Program-made: the position numbers and the translations under genes
Notes under the pieces: generated by a model
What the model saw: the letters and a program-made list of their open reading frames with translations, nothing else
Database searches by the model: none
What the model was told of the DNA's origin: nothing
Shown: one piece after another, positions 8,657-16,466 of the stretch
Numbering within the stretch: position 1 is the stretch's first letter
Layout of the letters: the number at the start of each line of letters is the position of its first letter
DNA from: Microbacterium sp. Clip185
GTDB lineage: Bacteria; Actinomycetota; Actinomycetes; Actinomycetales; Microbacteriaceae
Reading direction: 5' to 3'
Length of the DNA stretch: 64,000 nt
Assembly: GCF_028743715.1 (NCBI RefSeq)
Contig: NZ_CP117996.1
Span: 2,976,001-3,040,000 of the forward strand

Positions 8657-10269
8657 CAGTTCGAGACCACCGCGGCGTCGTAGAGGTGCAGACGCGAGGC
8701 CGAGTCGAAGGTGATGCCCTCGACACCGGCGCGCGAGCCGTGCAGCTGCACGGTCTCCAGCGTCGGGATCACGTAGGCGCGCTCGGCGACGATCTGCTGG
8801 ATCTCGTCGACGAGCTTCTGACGGGCGTCGACGTCGGCGGTCTGCGCCTGCTTCTGCAGCAGACCCTCGAGCTCCGCGTCGTCGACGATGCCCCAGCGTG
8901 CGGGGGATGCGGTCGACAGGAGGGTGCGCAGCGCGTCGGGGTCGGTGCGGGTCAGACCCGCACCCAGGGCGTCGTAGTCACCGGAGGCGATCGCACCGAA
9001 GAAGTCACCGGAGGAGACCATCTTCAGCTGCATGTCGATGCCGATCTCCTTCAGCTGGATCTGCGCCGCCTCGAGCACGTCCTGCGCGTAGAAGGCCGTG
9101 ACCGTGAAGGTGAGCGGCTGGCCGGCCTTCGCGTAGATGCCGTCGGAGCCGAGCGTCCACCCGTCGTCCTCGAGCAGCTTCTTGGCGGCATCCGCGTCGA
9201 AGGCGAGGGTGTCGCCGAGATCGGTGTAGCCGGGGGTCGAGGAGGTCAGCACGCTCGTGGGCGCCTTGCCGCTCATCGAGCCGGCGAGGACGTTGATCTT
9301 GTCGCGATCGAGGCCCTTGGTGACCGCCTGGCGCACCGCCTCGTCGGCGAGCACGCCGCGCGAGGTGTTGACGACGAGAGAGTTGGGAACGCCCGGGTTG
9401 GCCTTCGCGTACAGGTGGTACTTGTCGCCCGCGAAGCGCGCCTCGTCGACGTAGGGAACGTCCTGGATGACGTCGTACTCACCCGACTCGAGACCGCCGG
9501 TGCGCACCGAAGGCTCGGTGATGATCGGGAAGGTGACCGAGTCGAGGTAGGCCTCGCCCTCGTGACCGCGCAGCGTCGACGCCCAGTCGTAGCCGTCGCG
9601 CTTGACGATCTTCACGGCGTCGTTGGGCACGTACGAGTCGAGCACGAACGGGCCGGTGCCGACGACGGCCTGGCAGCGCGCCTCCGCGGTCTCGGCGACC
9701 GTGGCGGGCGAGAGGATGCCGAGCGACATCGTGGTGGCGCCCTGCTGGAACTGCACGTTGGGGGCGGAGAAGTTCACCGTGAACTCGGTGTCGCTCTTCA
9801 CGTCGGTTCCCGCGTATCCGGCGAGGTAGCCGTTGGCGAGGGATGCGGAGGCACCGAGCGCCTTGATCGCGTCGAAGTTCGCGGCGACCGCCTCGGAGGT
9901 GAGCGGGGTGCCGTCGCTGAAGGTGACGCCGTCACGCAGGGTGAAGCTGTAGGAGGTGAGGTCGTCCGCGACGGACCAGTCGCTCGCGAGCCACGGCACG
10001 ATCTCGCCGGTGTCGGGGTTCTGATCGAGCAGTGAGTCGGTCAGCTGGCGGCCGACGATGAGGGAGGTGGTCACCGACGACTGCTGCGGGTCGAGGCAGG
10101 TCGGGTCCTCCTTGAGCGCGAAGACGATGTTCTGCGGCAGATCGGCGGCGGGAGTCGCCGAGTCGGCGGCGGGGGCGGAGGCGGCACAGCCGGCGAGGGT
10201 CGCGACGGCGAGTCCCGCGAGCAGCGGGAGGGCGACGCGTCGGGCGCCGCCGGATCGGATGTGGGTCAC
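8656..10269 (-). CDS. Dipeptide ABC transporter substrate-binding lipoprotein
   Basis: The 537-residue protein is a family-5 extracellular solute-binding protein. It has a lipoprotein signal with lipobox LAGC (Cys28). Early mature residues IVFALKEDPTCLDPQQ and LLDQNPDTGEIVPWLASDW are typical of DppA/OppA. The GTG at 10269 is preferred over an in-frame ATG 39 bases upstream because AAGGAG stands 6 bases before it and the lipoprotein signal then begins directly. It lies 48 bases after the amidohydrolase gene in the same operon. The ligand could be a peptide or another small solute. Confidence 0.92.
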   Translation of the reverse strand: MTHIRSGGARRVALPLLAGLAVATLAGCAASAPAADSATPAADLPQNIVFALKEDPTCLDPQQSSVTTSLIVGRQLTDSLLDQNPDTGEIVPWLASDWSVADDLTSYSFTLRDGVTFSDGTPLTSEAVAANFDAIKALGASASLANGYLAGYAGTDVKSDTEFTVNFSAPNVQFQQGATTMSLGILSPATVAETAEARCQAVVGTGPFVLDSYVPNDAVKIVKRDGYDWASTLRGHEGEAYLDSVTFPIITEPSVRTGGLESGEYDVIQDVPYVDEARFAGDKYHLYAKANPGVPNSLVVNTSRGVLADEAVRQAVTKGLDRDKINVLAGSMSGKAPTSVLTSSTPGYTDLGDTLAFDADAAKKLLEDDGWTLGSDGIYAKAGQPLTFTVTAFYAQDVLEAAQIQLKEIGIDMQLKMVSSGDFFGAIASGDYDALGAGLTRTDPDALRTLLSTASPARWGIVDDAELEGLLQKQAQTADVDARQKLVDEIQQIVAERAYVIPTLETVQLHGSRAGVEGITFDSASRLHLYDAAVVSN

Positions 10270-10317
10270 GGGATCTCCTTGATGCGGGGAAGGGGTCGGG
10301 TGGTGCATAGGGGGAGG

Positions 10318-11511
10318 TCAGAGGGGAAGAGCACCGGCGACGAGCTCGCCGCGGGCGACGACGGCCACCAGGTTCTCGGGACGAAGCGTCTCGATGTCCT
10401 GCCACGGCCTGCCGCGCACGACGAGGAAGTCGGCGCCGAGGCCCGCCTTCAGCCGGCCCGTCGTGCCGGTCAGACGCACCGCATCGGCGGCGTCCGAGGT
10501 GCCCGCGATGAGTGCGCGCTCGGAGCTCCACGAGAAGGCGGTCTTCATGAGGCGGAGCTCCTCGAGCTGGTCGCCGAAGCGCACCATGACGCCGTTCGCG
10601 TCCGTGCCGAGCACGAAGCGCACACCGGCCGCGGCCGCGCCCGTGAAGTTGGCGTCGCGCTCGATCACCACGGCACGCGCCTTCTCGGCCGCCTCGTCGC
10701 TGACCGGGATGCGGCGGTCGGCGATCGCGTCGTTGATGAGCAGGGTAGGGGCGACCGGCACGTTGCGCTCGATCAGGGTCTCCCAGTGGCGCTCTTCGAT
10801 CCCGGTGCCGTGCTCAAGCGAGTCGACCTCGAACCGCAGAGCGATGTCGACGCCCTCCGCGCTGTGCGTGTGGGCGGCGACGAGCATGCCGAGCGCGTGC
10901 GCCTCGTCGACGGTGGCGGCGATCTCCGCATCCGTCTGGTTGCGCCAGCCCACCTTGTCGCCCATCGAGAGCACGCCGCCGCTCGTGTAGATCTTGATGC
11001 CGTCCGCTCCGGCGCGCGCCCACTGACGCACGAGCTTGCGGCACTCGTCGGGCGAGTCGGCCACCGGGGGACGGTGCGGGTAGTGAGGCGGCGTGAACAG
11101 GTCGCCGTGTCCGGCGGTCATGCCGACGGGACCGTGCACGAGCAGACGGGGACCGGGGACGAGTCCCGCCTCCAGTGCACGCGCCGCGGCGTACTGCACC
11201 TCGCTGCCCGACAGGTCCCGCAGGGTCGTGACGCCGGCAGCGGCCGCGCGCCGAGCGTGCGCGACGACGTGAAGGGACCGCTCTGCGGCTGGAGTGATGA
11301 GCGGCCACGTGAGCCAGTCGGCACCGGGGGTCGCAGATGCGTCGAGGTGCACGTGCGTGTCGATCAGCCCGGGGATGACGCTGTACTCGGGCGCACCCTC
11401 GGCGCTTTCGACGGCGGTGATGCGCCCGTCCTGCCAGGACAGACGCGCCGCGCCCACCTCTCGTTCGCCGTCCCAGACGTGGAGGACGGGGGTGGTGGCA
11501 GACGTGGACAC
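10318..11511 (-). CDS. Metal-dependent amidohydrolase (prolidase/imidazolonepropionase-like)
   Basis: The 397-residue enzyme belongs to the amidohydrolase superfamily. Metal ligands are visible: DTHVHLD, the lysine of GIKIYTSGGV (the likely carboxylated bridging residue), the histidines of AAHTHS and LEHGTG, and the aspartate of GTDAN. It resembles the Xaa-Pro dipeptidase-like subgroup. It is the first gene of the operon with the Dpp transporter, so it probably hydrolyses what that transporter imports. The GTG start at 11511 has GGGAG upstream. A degenerate copy of the 14-base operator lies about 85 bases upstream of this start. Confidence 0.85.
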   Translation of the reverse strand: MSTSATTPVLHVWDGEREVGAARLSWQDGRITAVESAEGAPEYSVIPGLIDTHVHLDASATPGADWLTWPLITPAAERSLHVVAHARRAAAAGVTTLRDLSGSEVQYAAARALEAGLVPGPRLLVHGPVGMTAGHGDLFTPPHYPHRPPVADSPDECRKLVRQWARAGADGIKIYTSGGVLSMGDKVGWRNQTDAEIAATVDEAHALGMLVAAHTHSAEGVDIALRFEVDSLEHGTGIEERHWETLIERNVPVAPTLLINDAIADRRIPVSDEAAEKARAVVIERDANFTGAAAAGVRFVLGTDANGVMVRFGDQLEELRLMKTAFSWSSERALIAGTSDAADAVRLTGTTGRLKAGLGADFLVVRGRPWQDIETLRPENLVAVVARGELVAGALPL

Positions 11512-11595
11512 GGCGGACTCCCGGGGGCGAGGAGGGCAAGAAGGGGCGGGGTGGGCAACGCTGACCGATCGTCACGATACCGAGGAACATGGCCG

Positions 11596-11609
11596 ACAAA
11601 TCGACAAGT
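11596..11609 (-). promoter_or_regulatory. Degenerate GntR-type operator before the amidohydrolase/dpp operon
   Basis: ACAAATCGACAAGT matches 11 of 14 positions of the perfect palindrome ACTTGTCGACAAGT found at 13615. One half-site is intact. It lies in the 231-base gap between the leftward amidohydrolase operon and the rightward PPC/GntR genes and is assigned to the former by position. Function is inferred only from similarity to the other copies. Confidence 0.5.
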
Positions 11610-11713
11610 GTTGACATTCGGCGGAATATTTACCGAAGCGAAACACGAGCAATACGCAGGAAATCGCCATCGGAGATGATCTGAGCAACCGATCCCGCGC
11701 CGTGGGAACGCTC

Positions 11714-11727
11714 ACTTATCGACAAGC
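11714..11727 (+). promoter_or_regulatory. GntR-type operator before the PPC/GntR operon
   Basis: ACTTATCGACAAGC matches 12 of 14 positions of ACTTGTCGACAAGT and sits 16 bases upstream of the start codon of the PPC-domain gene. Binding here would block initiation of transcription or elongation into the regulator's own operon, which fits autoregulation. Confidence 0.55.
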
Positions 11728-11742
11728 ACGCCAGGAGCTTCC

Positions 11743-12213
11743 ATGCAGACCGCCGAGATCCAGACCGGGCGCCGCGTCGTCGTGGTGCTCGAGCCCGGAG
11801 ACGAGATCCTCACCTCACTCGCCGACGCCTGCCGACACCACGGCATCGCCCAGGCTGCGATCTCGACCTTCAGCGGAGCGTTTCGCACCGTGCGCCTCAT
11901 CGCGGCCGAGACGCCCGCCGCCGATCCTGAAGCACCCATGCCCACCGCCGTCGACGTCCCCTACACGGAGGGCCTCGGCTCGGGCACGATCACGACCACA
12001 TCCGACGGCGCCCTCGTCGTCCATGTGCACGTGGCGGTCGGGGTGAAGGACGACGCCGCGCGCGCCTACGCGGGACATCTGCTCTCCGGCGAGACGCACT
12101 ACGTCGTCGAGGTGGTGCTGGAGGAGATCCTCTCCCCCGTGCTGGAGCGGCGCCCGCATCCGGGATCCGCGGGACTTCCGATCCTGCAGATCAAGGCCAC
12201 GACTACGCCATGA
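11743..12213 (+). CDS. PPC (DUF296) domain protein
   Basis: The 156-residue protein matches the PPC/DUF296 domain, a small trimeric fold. It opens with RRVVVVLEPGDEILTSLADACRHHGI and contains HVHVAVGVKDDAARAYAGHL, where the family shows a conserved HxHxxxG pattern that may bind a metal. Plants carry this domain on AT-hook proteins; free-standing bacterial versions have no settled role. An AGGAG stands upstream of the ATG. It precedes a GntR regulator by 37 bases and is probably in the same operon, so it may act in the same catabolic pathway. Confidence 0.75.
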   Translation: MQTAEIQTGRRVVVVLEPGDEILTSLADACRHHGIAQAAISTFSGAFRTVRLIAAETPAADPEAPMPTAVDVPYTEGLGSGTITTTSDGALVVHVHVAVGVKDDAARAYAGHLLSGETHYVVEVVLEEILSPVLERRPHPGSAGLPILQIKATTTP

Positions 12214-12250
12214 TGTTCTCAGCCGTGCTCGCGACCAGGAAGGTCCCGCT

Positions 12251-13003
12251 GTGACGTATCTGCCGCTGCCTCGCCCGCTCGGCGATCGCGCCCACCTTCG
12301 CGTCCTGCACGGGCTGCTGCGCTTCGTGCGCGAAGCCGCCGCCAGTCGCACCCCCCTGCCGGGCGAGCTGGAGCTGACGGCGCGCCTCGAGTGCACAAGG
12401 CAGCAGCTGCGCAATGCGATGGCGAGCCTCGAGGCACAGGGCATCGTCCGGCGGCGCCAGGGATCGGTGACGACCGTCGACCCGATCGCGCTGCGGTTGA
12501 GCGTACGCCTGGAGGAGCAGTTCGAGCACACCGACCTGCTGGACCGCCTCGGCTACCAGTCGGAGGTCGAGACGCTCTCCAGCGGTACGACGACCCTCGG
12601 CCCCGATGTCGGTGCGCTCATGGAGCTGGCGGCCGAGATGCCGGCGCTCGCCGTGCGCAAGCGCTGGCGGGCCGACGGGGCGGTGGCGATGATCGCCGAC
12701 GATCTTCTTCCGCTCGACGGTGCGGAGCGCAGCTTCGACCCCGACGAGTCCGTCTTCACCGCCGCGGCGAAGGTCTGGGGCGAACCCGTGATCTGGGAGG
12801 TGTCGACGCCCGGCGTGACGACCCTCCACGGCGAGCTCGCGGAGCTGTTCGAGCGGGCGGAAGGCTCACCCGTCATGACCTCCGAGATCGTGGGGATCGG
12901 CGCGAGCGGGCGCCGACTCATGCACAGCTTCGAGTACCACGCGCCCGACATCGTGTCGTACTCGCTCGTGCGTACCGTCCGCCCGCCCTGGGGCGGCGTC
13001 TGA
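12251..13003 (+). CDS. GntR family regulator with UTRA ligand-binding domain
   Basis: The 250-residue protein has an N-terminal winged helix: TPLPGELELTARLECTRQQLRNAMASLEAQGIV matches the GntR pattern, although the recognition segment is less standard than usual. A C-terminal UTRA domain of the HutC/FarR type is seen around residues 100-245. It starts with GTG after GGAAGG. Its neighbours and four copies of a 14-base palindrome before nearby operons suggest that it represses them until a nucleoside, nucleobase or peptide-like inducer binds. The inducer is unknown. Confidence 0.82.
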   Translation: MTYLPLPRPLGDRAHLRVLHGLLRFVREAAASRTPLPGELELTARLECTRQQLRNAMASLEAQGIVRRRQGSVTTVDPIALRLSVRLEEQFEHTDLLDRLGYQSEVETLSSGTTTLGPDVGALMELAAEMPALAVRKRWRADGAVAMIADDLLPLDGAERSFDPDESVFTAAAKVWGEPVIWEVSTPGVTTLHGELAELFERAEGSPVMTSEIVGIGASGRRLMHSFEYHAPDIVSYSLVRTVRPPWGGV

Positions 13004-13010
13004 GCGGAGG

Positions 13011-13499
13011 TCAGACCCAGAAGCCGACGTGCGCCTTCGCGGCCTCATCCTCCAGGAGCGGGCCGACGACCTCGATCTCGCGCTGACCGCGGGCGAACAC
13101 CTCGCGGCAGGGCAGGGAGAACGTCGGGTTCTCAGGGTGGTCGCCCGTGAGCTCGAGCAGGCGGTGCTCGCTGAGCGCGTAGACCACACGGTCGATGCCG
13201 CACCAGTACGCGGCGCCGGAGCACATCGCGCACGGCTCGGCGCTCGTGAACAGCGTGGAGCCCTTCATCCCTTCCGCCCCCAACACGCGGAACGCCGCGG
13301 CGACCGCCTGCAGCTCGGCGTGCTGGGTCGGGTCACCCTCGGGGGGCAGCGAGTTGTTGCCGCACGAGGACACGACCTCGCCCGCGGCGCTCACGACGAT
13401 CGAACCGAACGGATGCGTGCCGTGCGCGACCGCGTCTTCGGCGACCCGGATGCTCTGGCGCAGGTGCGCGAGGTCAGCCTCTGTCAGTGAGTGCGTCAC
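13011..13499 (-). CDS. Nucleoside/nucleobase deaminase (CMP/dCMP deaminase fold)
   Basis: The 162-residue enzyme has the zinc cytidine-deaminase fold. TQHAELQA supplies the His and catalytic Glu, and TSAEPCAMCSGA supplies the PCxxC ligands. HPFGSIVV is the usual N-terminal motif. The C-terminal WCGIDRVVYALSEHRLLEL resembles bacterial guanine deaminases of the GuaD type, so guanine or a related base is a plausible substrate. The GTG at 13499 is preferred because AAGGAG lies just upstream. It converges on the GntR gene. An operator-like site overlaps its translation start region. Confidence 0.85.
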   Translation of the reverse strand: MTHSLTEADLAHLRQSIRVAEDAVAHGTHPFGSIVVSAAGEVVSSCGNNSLPPEGDPTQHAELQAVAAAFRVLGAEGMKGSTLFTSAEPCAMCSGAAYWCGIDRVVYALSEHRLLELTGDHPENPTFSLPCREVFARGQREIEVVGPLLEDEAAKAHVGFWV

Positions 13500-13507
13500 G
13501 AATCTCT

Positions 13508-13521
13508 CCTTGTGAACAAGT
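13508..13521 (-). promoter_or_regulatory. GntR-type operator before the nucleoside deaminase
   Basis: CCTTGTGAACAAGT keeps both arms of the palindrome (CTTGT and ACAAG) and matches 11 of 14 positions of the perfect site at 13615. It lies 9 bases upstream of the GTG start and overlaps the ribosome binding site. Confidence 0.5.
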
Positions 13522-13614
13522 GCTACGAACCGACTTTCACCGTAGCGGGATGATCCGCCAAAATCCGGGGTGAGCATTACGCGGGTGTTACAAGTCGCGA
13601 ACGAGATTCCCTCC

Positions 13615-13628
13615 ACTTGTCGACAAGT
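13615..13628. promoter_or_regulatory. Perfect 14-base palindromic operator between divergent deaminase genes
   Basis: ACTTGTCGACAAGT is a perfect palindrome 56 bases upstream of the adenosine-deaminase-family gene and about 116 bases from the start of the leftward nucleoside deaminase. It is the best of four related sites and is taken as the reference for the proposed GntR regulon. Confidence 0.65.
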
Positions 13629-13683
13629 TGAGGGAAGCCGATAGCGTGCCGCTGTACCTCACACCCGCATCCGAAAGGGACCC

Positions 13684-14781
13684 ATGTCGCAGAACCACGT
13701 CGCGCGCATCGACGAGACGGTGATCCGGGCGCTCCCCAAGGCAGAGGTGCACGTGCACCTCGAGGGCACCTTCTCCCTGCTCGACATGCTCACGCTCGCG
13801 AAGGAGAACGAGGTCGCGTTGCCCGGTCCCGCCGCGACACTCTTCGACATCTCCACGCATGACGCCTTCGCCGCCCCCGAGGTGACCACCGGCGGCGGTG
13901 CAGGAGCGGGCTCCGCCGGGCTCAGCGGCTTCCTCCGGTTCCTGGACTGGCAGTGCGGGCTGGTACGCACCCCGTCGCAGGCGGCCCGTGTGGCGTACGC
14001 GTTCGCCGTACGTCAGAGCGCGTCGGGCATCCGCTACAGCGACGTCATCGTCAACCCGACGCACTGGAACGCGTGGCGCGGCCGCGAGCTCGACCTGCTC
14101 GACGCGTTCGGTGCCGGCTTTGATGAGGCGGAGCAGGACGGCCTGTGCCAGGTGGGCGTGGCCTACTCCCTCCTGCGCAACCAGTCCGCCGCCGAGGCCG
14201 AGCGCCTGGTCGGCGAGCTCGTCGCCGCGCGTCCGCGACGCGTCATCGCCCTGTCGGTCGACGGCGACGAGAAGGTCACCGGCCGCACGGGCGAGAAGTT
14301 CCAGACCGCGTTCGCGCTGGCCGCATCCGCGGGTCTGCACCGCACCGTGCACGCCGGCGAGTCGAGCGGCCCGGAGGGCGTGTGGGATGCGGTCGAGCTG
14401 CTGCAGGCCGAGCGCATCGACCACGGCGTGCGCTCGATCGAGGATCCCACCCTCATCGACCGGCTCATCGCCGACGGCATCAGCCTGGGCGTGTGCCCGC
14501 GCTCGAACCTGACGCTCGGCATCTACCCCGACTGGGATTCCCACCCCCTCCCGCGGCTGCTCGCCGCCGGCGTCTCGGTCACGCTGAACACGGACGACCC
14601 GGCACCGCTGGGCACGACCCTCGAGGCGGACTGGGCGGTGGCGGCCGACCAGTTCGGCTTCGACTACGCCGATCTGGTCGGCTTCGCTGCACGTTCCATC
14701 GACGCGTCGTTCGCCGACGTCGACACGAAGAGCCGGCTGCACGCCGAGCTCGCGGCCGTGAGCGAGGTCGCCCCGGTATGA
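13684..14781 (+). CDS. add: Adenosine deaminase family protein
   Basis: The 365-residue enzyme has all adenosine deaminase landmarks: HVHLEGT near residue 23, TVHAGESSGPEGVWDAV with the catalytic Glu, ERIDHGV, CPRSNLTLG and the zinc-binding NTDDPAPLGT. It should convert adenosine to inosine, or adenine to hypoxanthine if it belongs to the bacterial adenine-specific branch. A Gly/Ala-rich insert near residues 62-78 is unusual. It heads an eight-gene rightward operon with a BMP-type ABC transporter, and the perfect palindrome at 13615 lies in its promoter region. Confidence 0.9.
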   Translation: MSQNHVARIDETVIRALPKAEVHVHLEGTFSLLDMLTLAKENEVALPGPAATLFDISTHDAFAAPEVTTGGGAGAGSAGLSGFLRFLDWQCGLVRTPSQAARVAYAFAVRQSASGIRYSDVIVNPTHWNAWRGRELDLLDAFGAGFDEAEQDGLCQVGVAYSLLRNQSAAEAERLVGELVAARPRRVIALSVDGDEKVTGRTGEKFQTAFALAASAGLHRTVHAGESSGPEGVWDAVELLQAERIDHGVRSIEDPTLIDRLIADGISLGVCPRSNLTLGIYPDWDSHPLPRLLAAGVSVTLNTDDPAPLGTTLEADWAVAADQFGFDYADLVGFAARSIDASFADVDTKSRLHAELAAVSEVAPV

Positions 14782-15407
14782 GCGGTCGCCGTCGCCTGTC
14801 CCTCCTGGCCGCCGCGTGCGGCGCAGGAGCGGTCGTCGTGGCGACGGCACTGACGGGCGCGGCCCTGATCCGCGCCGACGACACCGTCGAACTCGCCTCG
14901 CTCGTCGCCGGGTGGGATGCGCACTGGCAGGTCACCGGAACGAAGTCCGAACCGCTGTACACCGAACGGATCGAGGTGCGCCGAGAGGGCGACGCGTTCC
15001 AGGCGCGCATCGAGGTCATCGGTCAGGGCGACACCGCCCTCGGTACGCAGCTCAGCGCCGTCTCGGTGGATGCGGCCGGCACCATCGCCTGGACCCAGGG
15101 CTGCACCAAGAGCGCGGCGGACTGCACCGACGACACGCAACTGCGCGGCTTCCTCGCGACCGCCGCCCTCGTCTCCCTCGACCGGCAGGGGCGGCTGCCC
15201 GCGACAGGGACGGCCCGCACCCTGCACGGCACGCCGGTGGTCTGCGTGGCGGATGCCGCGTTGCACCCGGATGCGGCGGCCGCCGACGTGCGGCTCGATC
15301 CCTGCTTCGACCGCGCCACGGGCGCAGTGCTGGCGCACTGGTCCCCCGACAGCGCGGCCTTCGTGGGAGCCACCCTCGCCCCCGGCTTCACCGTCTCGAC
15401 CCCCTGA
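14778..15407 (+). CDS. Exported protein of unknown function in nucleoside operon
   Basis: The 209-residue product begins with RRR and a hydrophobic stretch of about 25 residues, so it is secreted or anchored by its N-terminus. The rest is soluble, with two Cys pairs (GCTKSAADC, and CVADAAL with PCFD) that may form disulfides. Its start overlaps the stop of the add gene (ATGA), so it is translated with that gene. No family is recognised. Position suggests a role at the cell surface in uptake or processing of the transported compound. Confidence 0.7.
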   Translation: MSGRRRLSLLAAACGAGAVVVATALTGAALIRADDTVELASLVAGWDAHWQVTGTKSEPLYTERIEVRREGDAFQARIEVIGQGDTALGTQLSAVSVDAAGTIAWTQGCTKSAADCTDDTQLRGFLATAALVSLDRQGRLPATGTARTLHGTPVVCVADAALHPDAAAADVRLDPCFDRATGAVLAHWSPDSAAFVGATLAPGFTVSTP

Positions 15408-15452
15408 CCCGCACCACCCGAACCCGCCACACCCACCCGAAAGGACACCGCA

Positions 15453-16466
15453 ATGCGTCTTCGCCCCCTCCTCGCCGCGGCCGTCGCCGCGACGGCCGCG
15501 CTCGCACTCGCCGGTTGCTCCGGTACCGCCGATGCCACATCGTCCTCCGCCGCATCCGATCACGTGATCCGGGTCGGCGCGCTCACCCCCGGCAACGCGA
15601 ACGACGGCGCCTTCAACCAGGCCCTCGCCGACGCCCTCGCCAAGCTGCAGGACGAGGGACTCATCACCTACGAGCTGCGCGAGCAGATGGCCGACCCCGC
15701 GACCAGCGAGCCGGTCGTCGCCGACTTCGCCAGTCAGGGCTTCGACCTGGTCATCGGTCACGGCATCGAGCTCGGGGACGCGATCTTCTCCGTGGCCAAG
15801 GACTTCCCCGACACCGACTTCACGGCCTCGGGGGGCGCCGACATCCTCGACAAGTACACCGACAACGTCGAGACCTGGACCTACAGCACACCTGAGGTGG
15901 GTTACCTCTCCGGCTACATCGCGGGGCTCACGCAGGCCTCACCGATCGGACGCGTCGAGAGCCTCGAGCTGGACTTCGTGAAGGCGACGGACTCCTTCTT
16001 CCAGCAGGGCGCACTCGCGGCAAACCCCTCGGCCGAGCTGCTCCCGGTCGTCTACGCCGGAAGCTTCGACGACGCCGAGGCTGCCGCATCCGCGACCACG
16101 GGTCTGATCGGCCAGGGTGCGAAGCTCGTCTACACGACCGGAGACGGCATCGCCGCGGGCGTCGGCGCGGCTGCATCCAAGGCGGGCGTCCTCTCCGTGG
16201 GCGTCTCCCCCGCGGCCGGCGACGAGGCGCTCAAGACCAATGTGTCCACGGTCGATCTCGACATGTACCCGATCGTCAAAGCATGGGTCGAAGAGGTCGC
16301 GGACAAGAAGTTCGGCGGCAAGGGCGTCACCTCGACGCTCGAGAACGGCGGCCTCGCCTACCAGGAGATCAACAGCGTCGACGGTGCCGTGCCGGCCGAC
16401 GTCGCCTCGAAGGTCGACGAGCTGATCGCGGGCCTCAAAGACGGAAGTGTCACCATCTCCCAATGA
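15453..16466 (+). CDS. BMP-family ABC transporter substrate-binding lipoprotein
   Basis: The 337-residue lipoprotein has lipobox LAGC (Cys22). The mature part follows the BMP/PnrA pattern: VGALTPGNANDGAFNQALADAL, then VIGHGIELGDAIFSVAKDFPDTDF, EVGYLSGYIAGL and LVYTTGDGIAAGV. BMP proteins of this class bind purine nucleosides. The gene overlaps the ATPase gene that follows by ATGA. Together with the ATPase and two permeases it makes a complete nucleoside-type importer. Confidence 0.9.
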   Translation: MRLRPLLAAAVAATAALALAGCSGTADATSSSAASDHVIRVGALTPGNANDGAFNQALADALAKLQDEGLITYELREQMADPATSEPVVADFASQGFDLVIGHGIELGDAIFSVAKDFPDTDFTASGGADILDKYTDNVETWTYSTPEVGYLSGYIAGLTQASPIGRVESLELDFVKATDSFFQQGALAANPSAELLPVVYAGSFDDAEAAASATTGLIGQGAKLVYTTGDGIAAGVGAAASKAGVLSVGVSPAAGDEALKTNVSTVDLDMYPIVKAWVEEVADKKFGGKGVTSTLENGGLAYQEINSVDGAVPADVASKVDELIAGLKDGSVTISQ

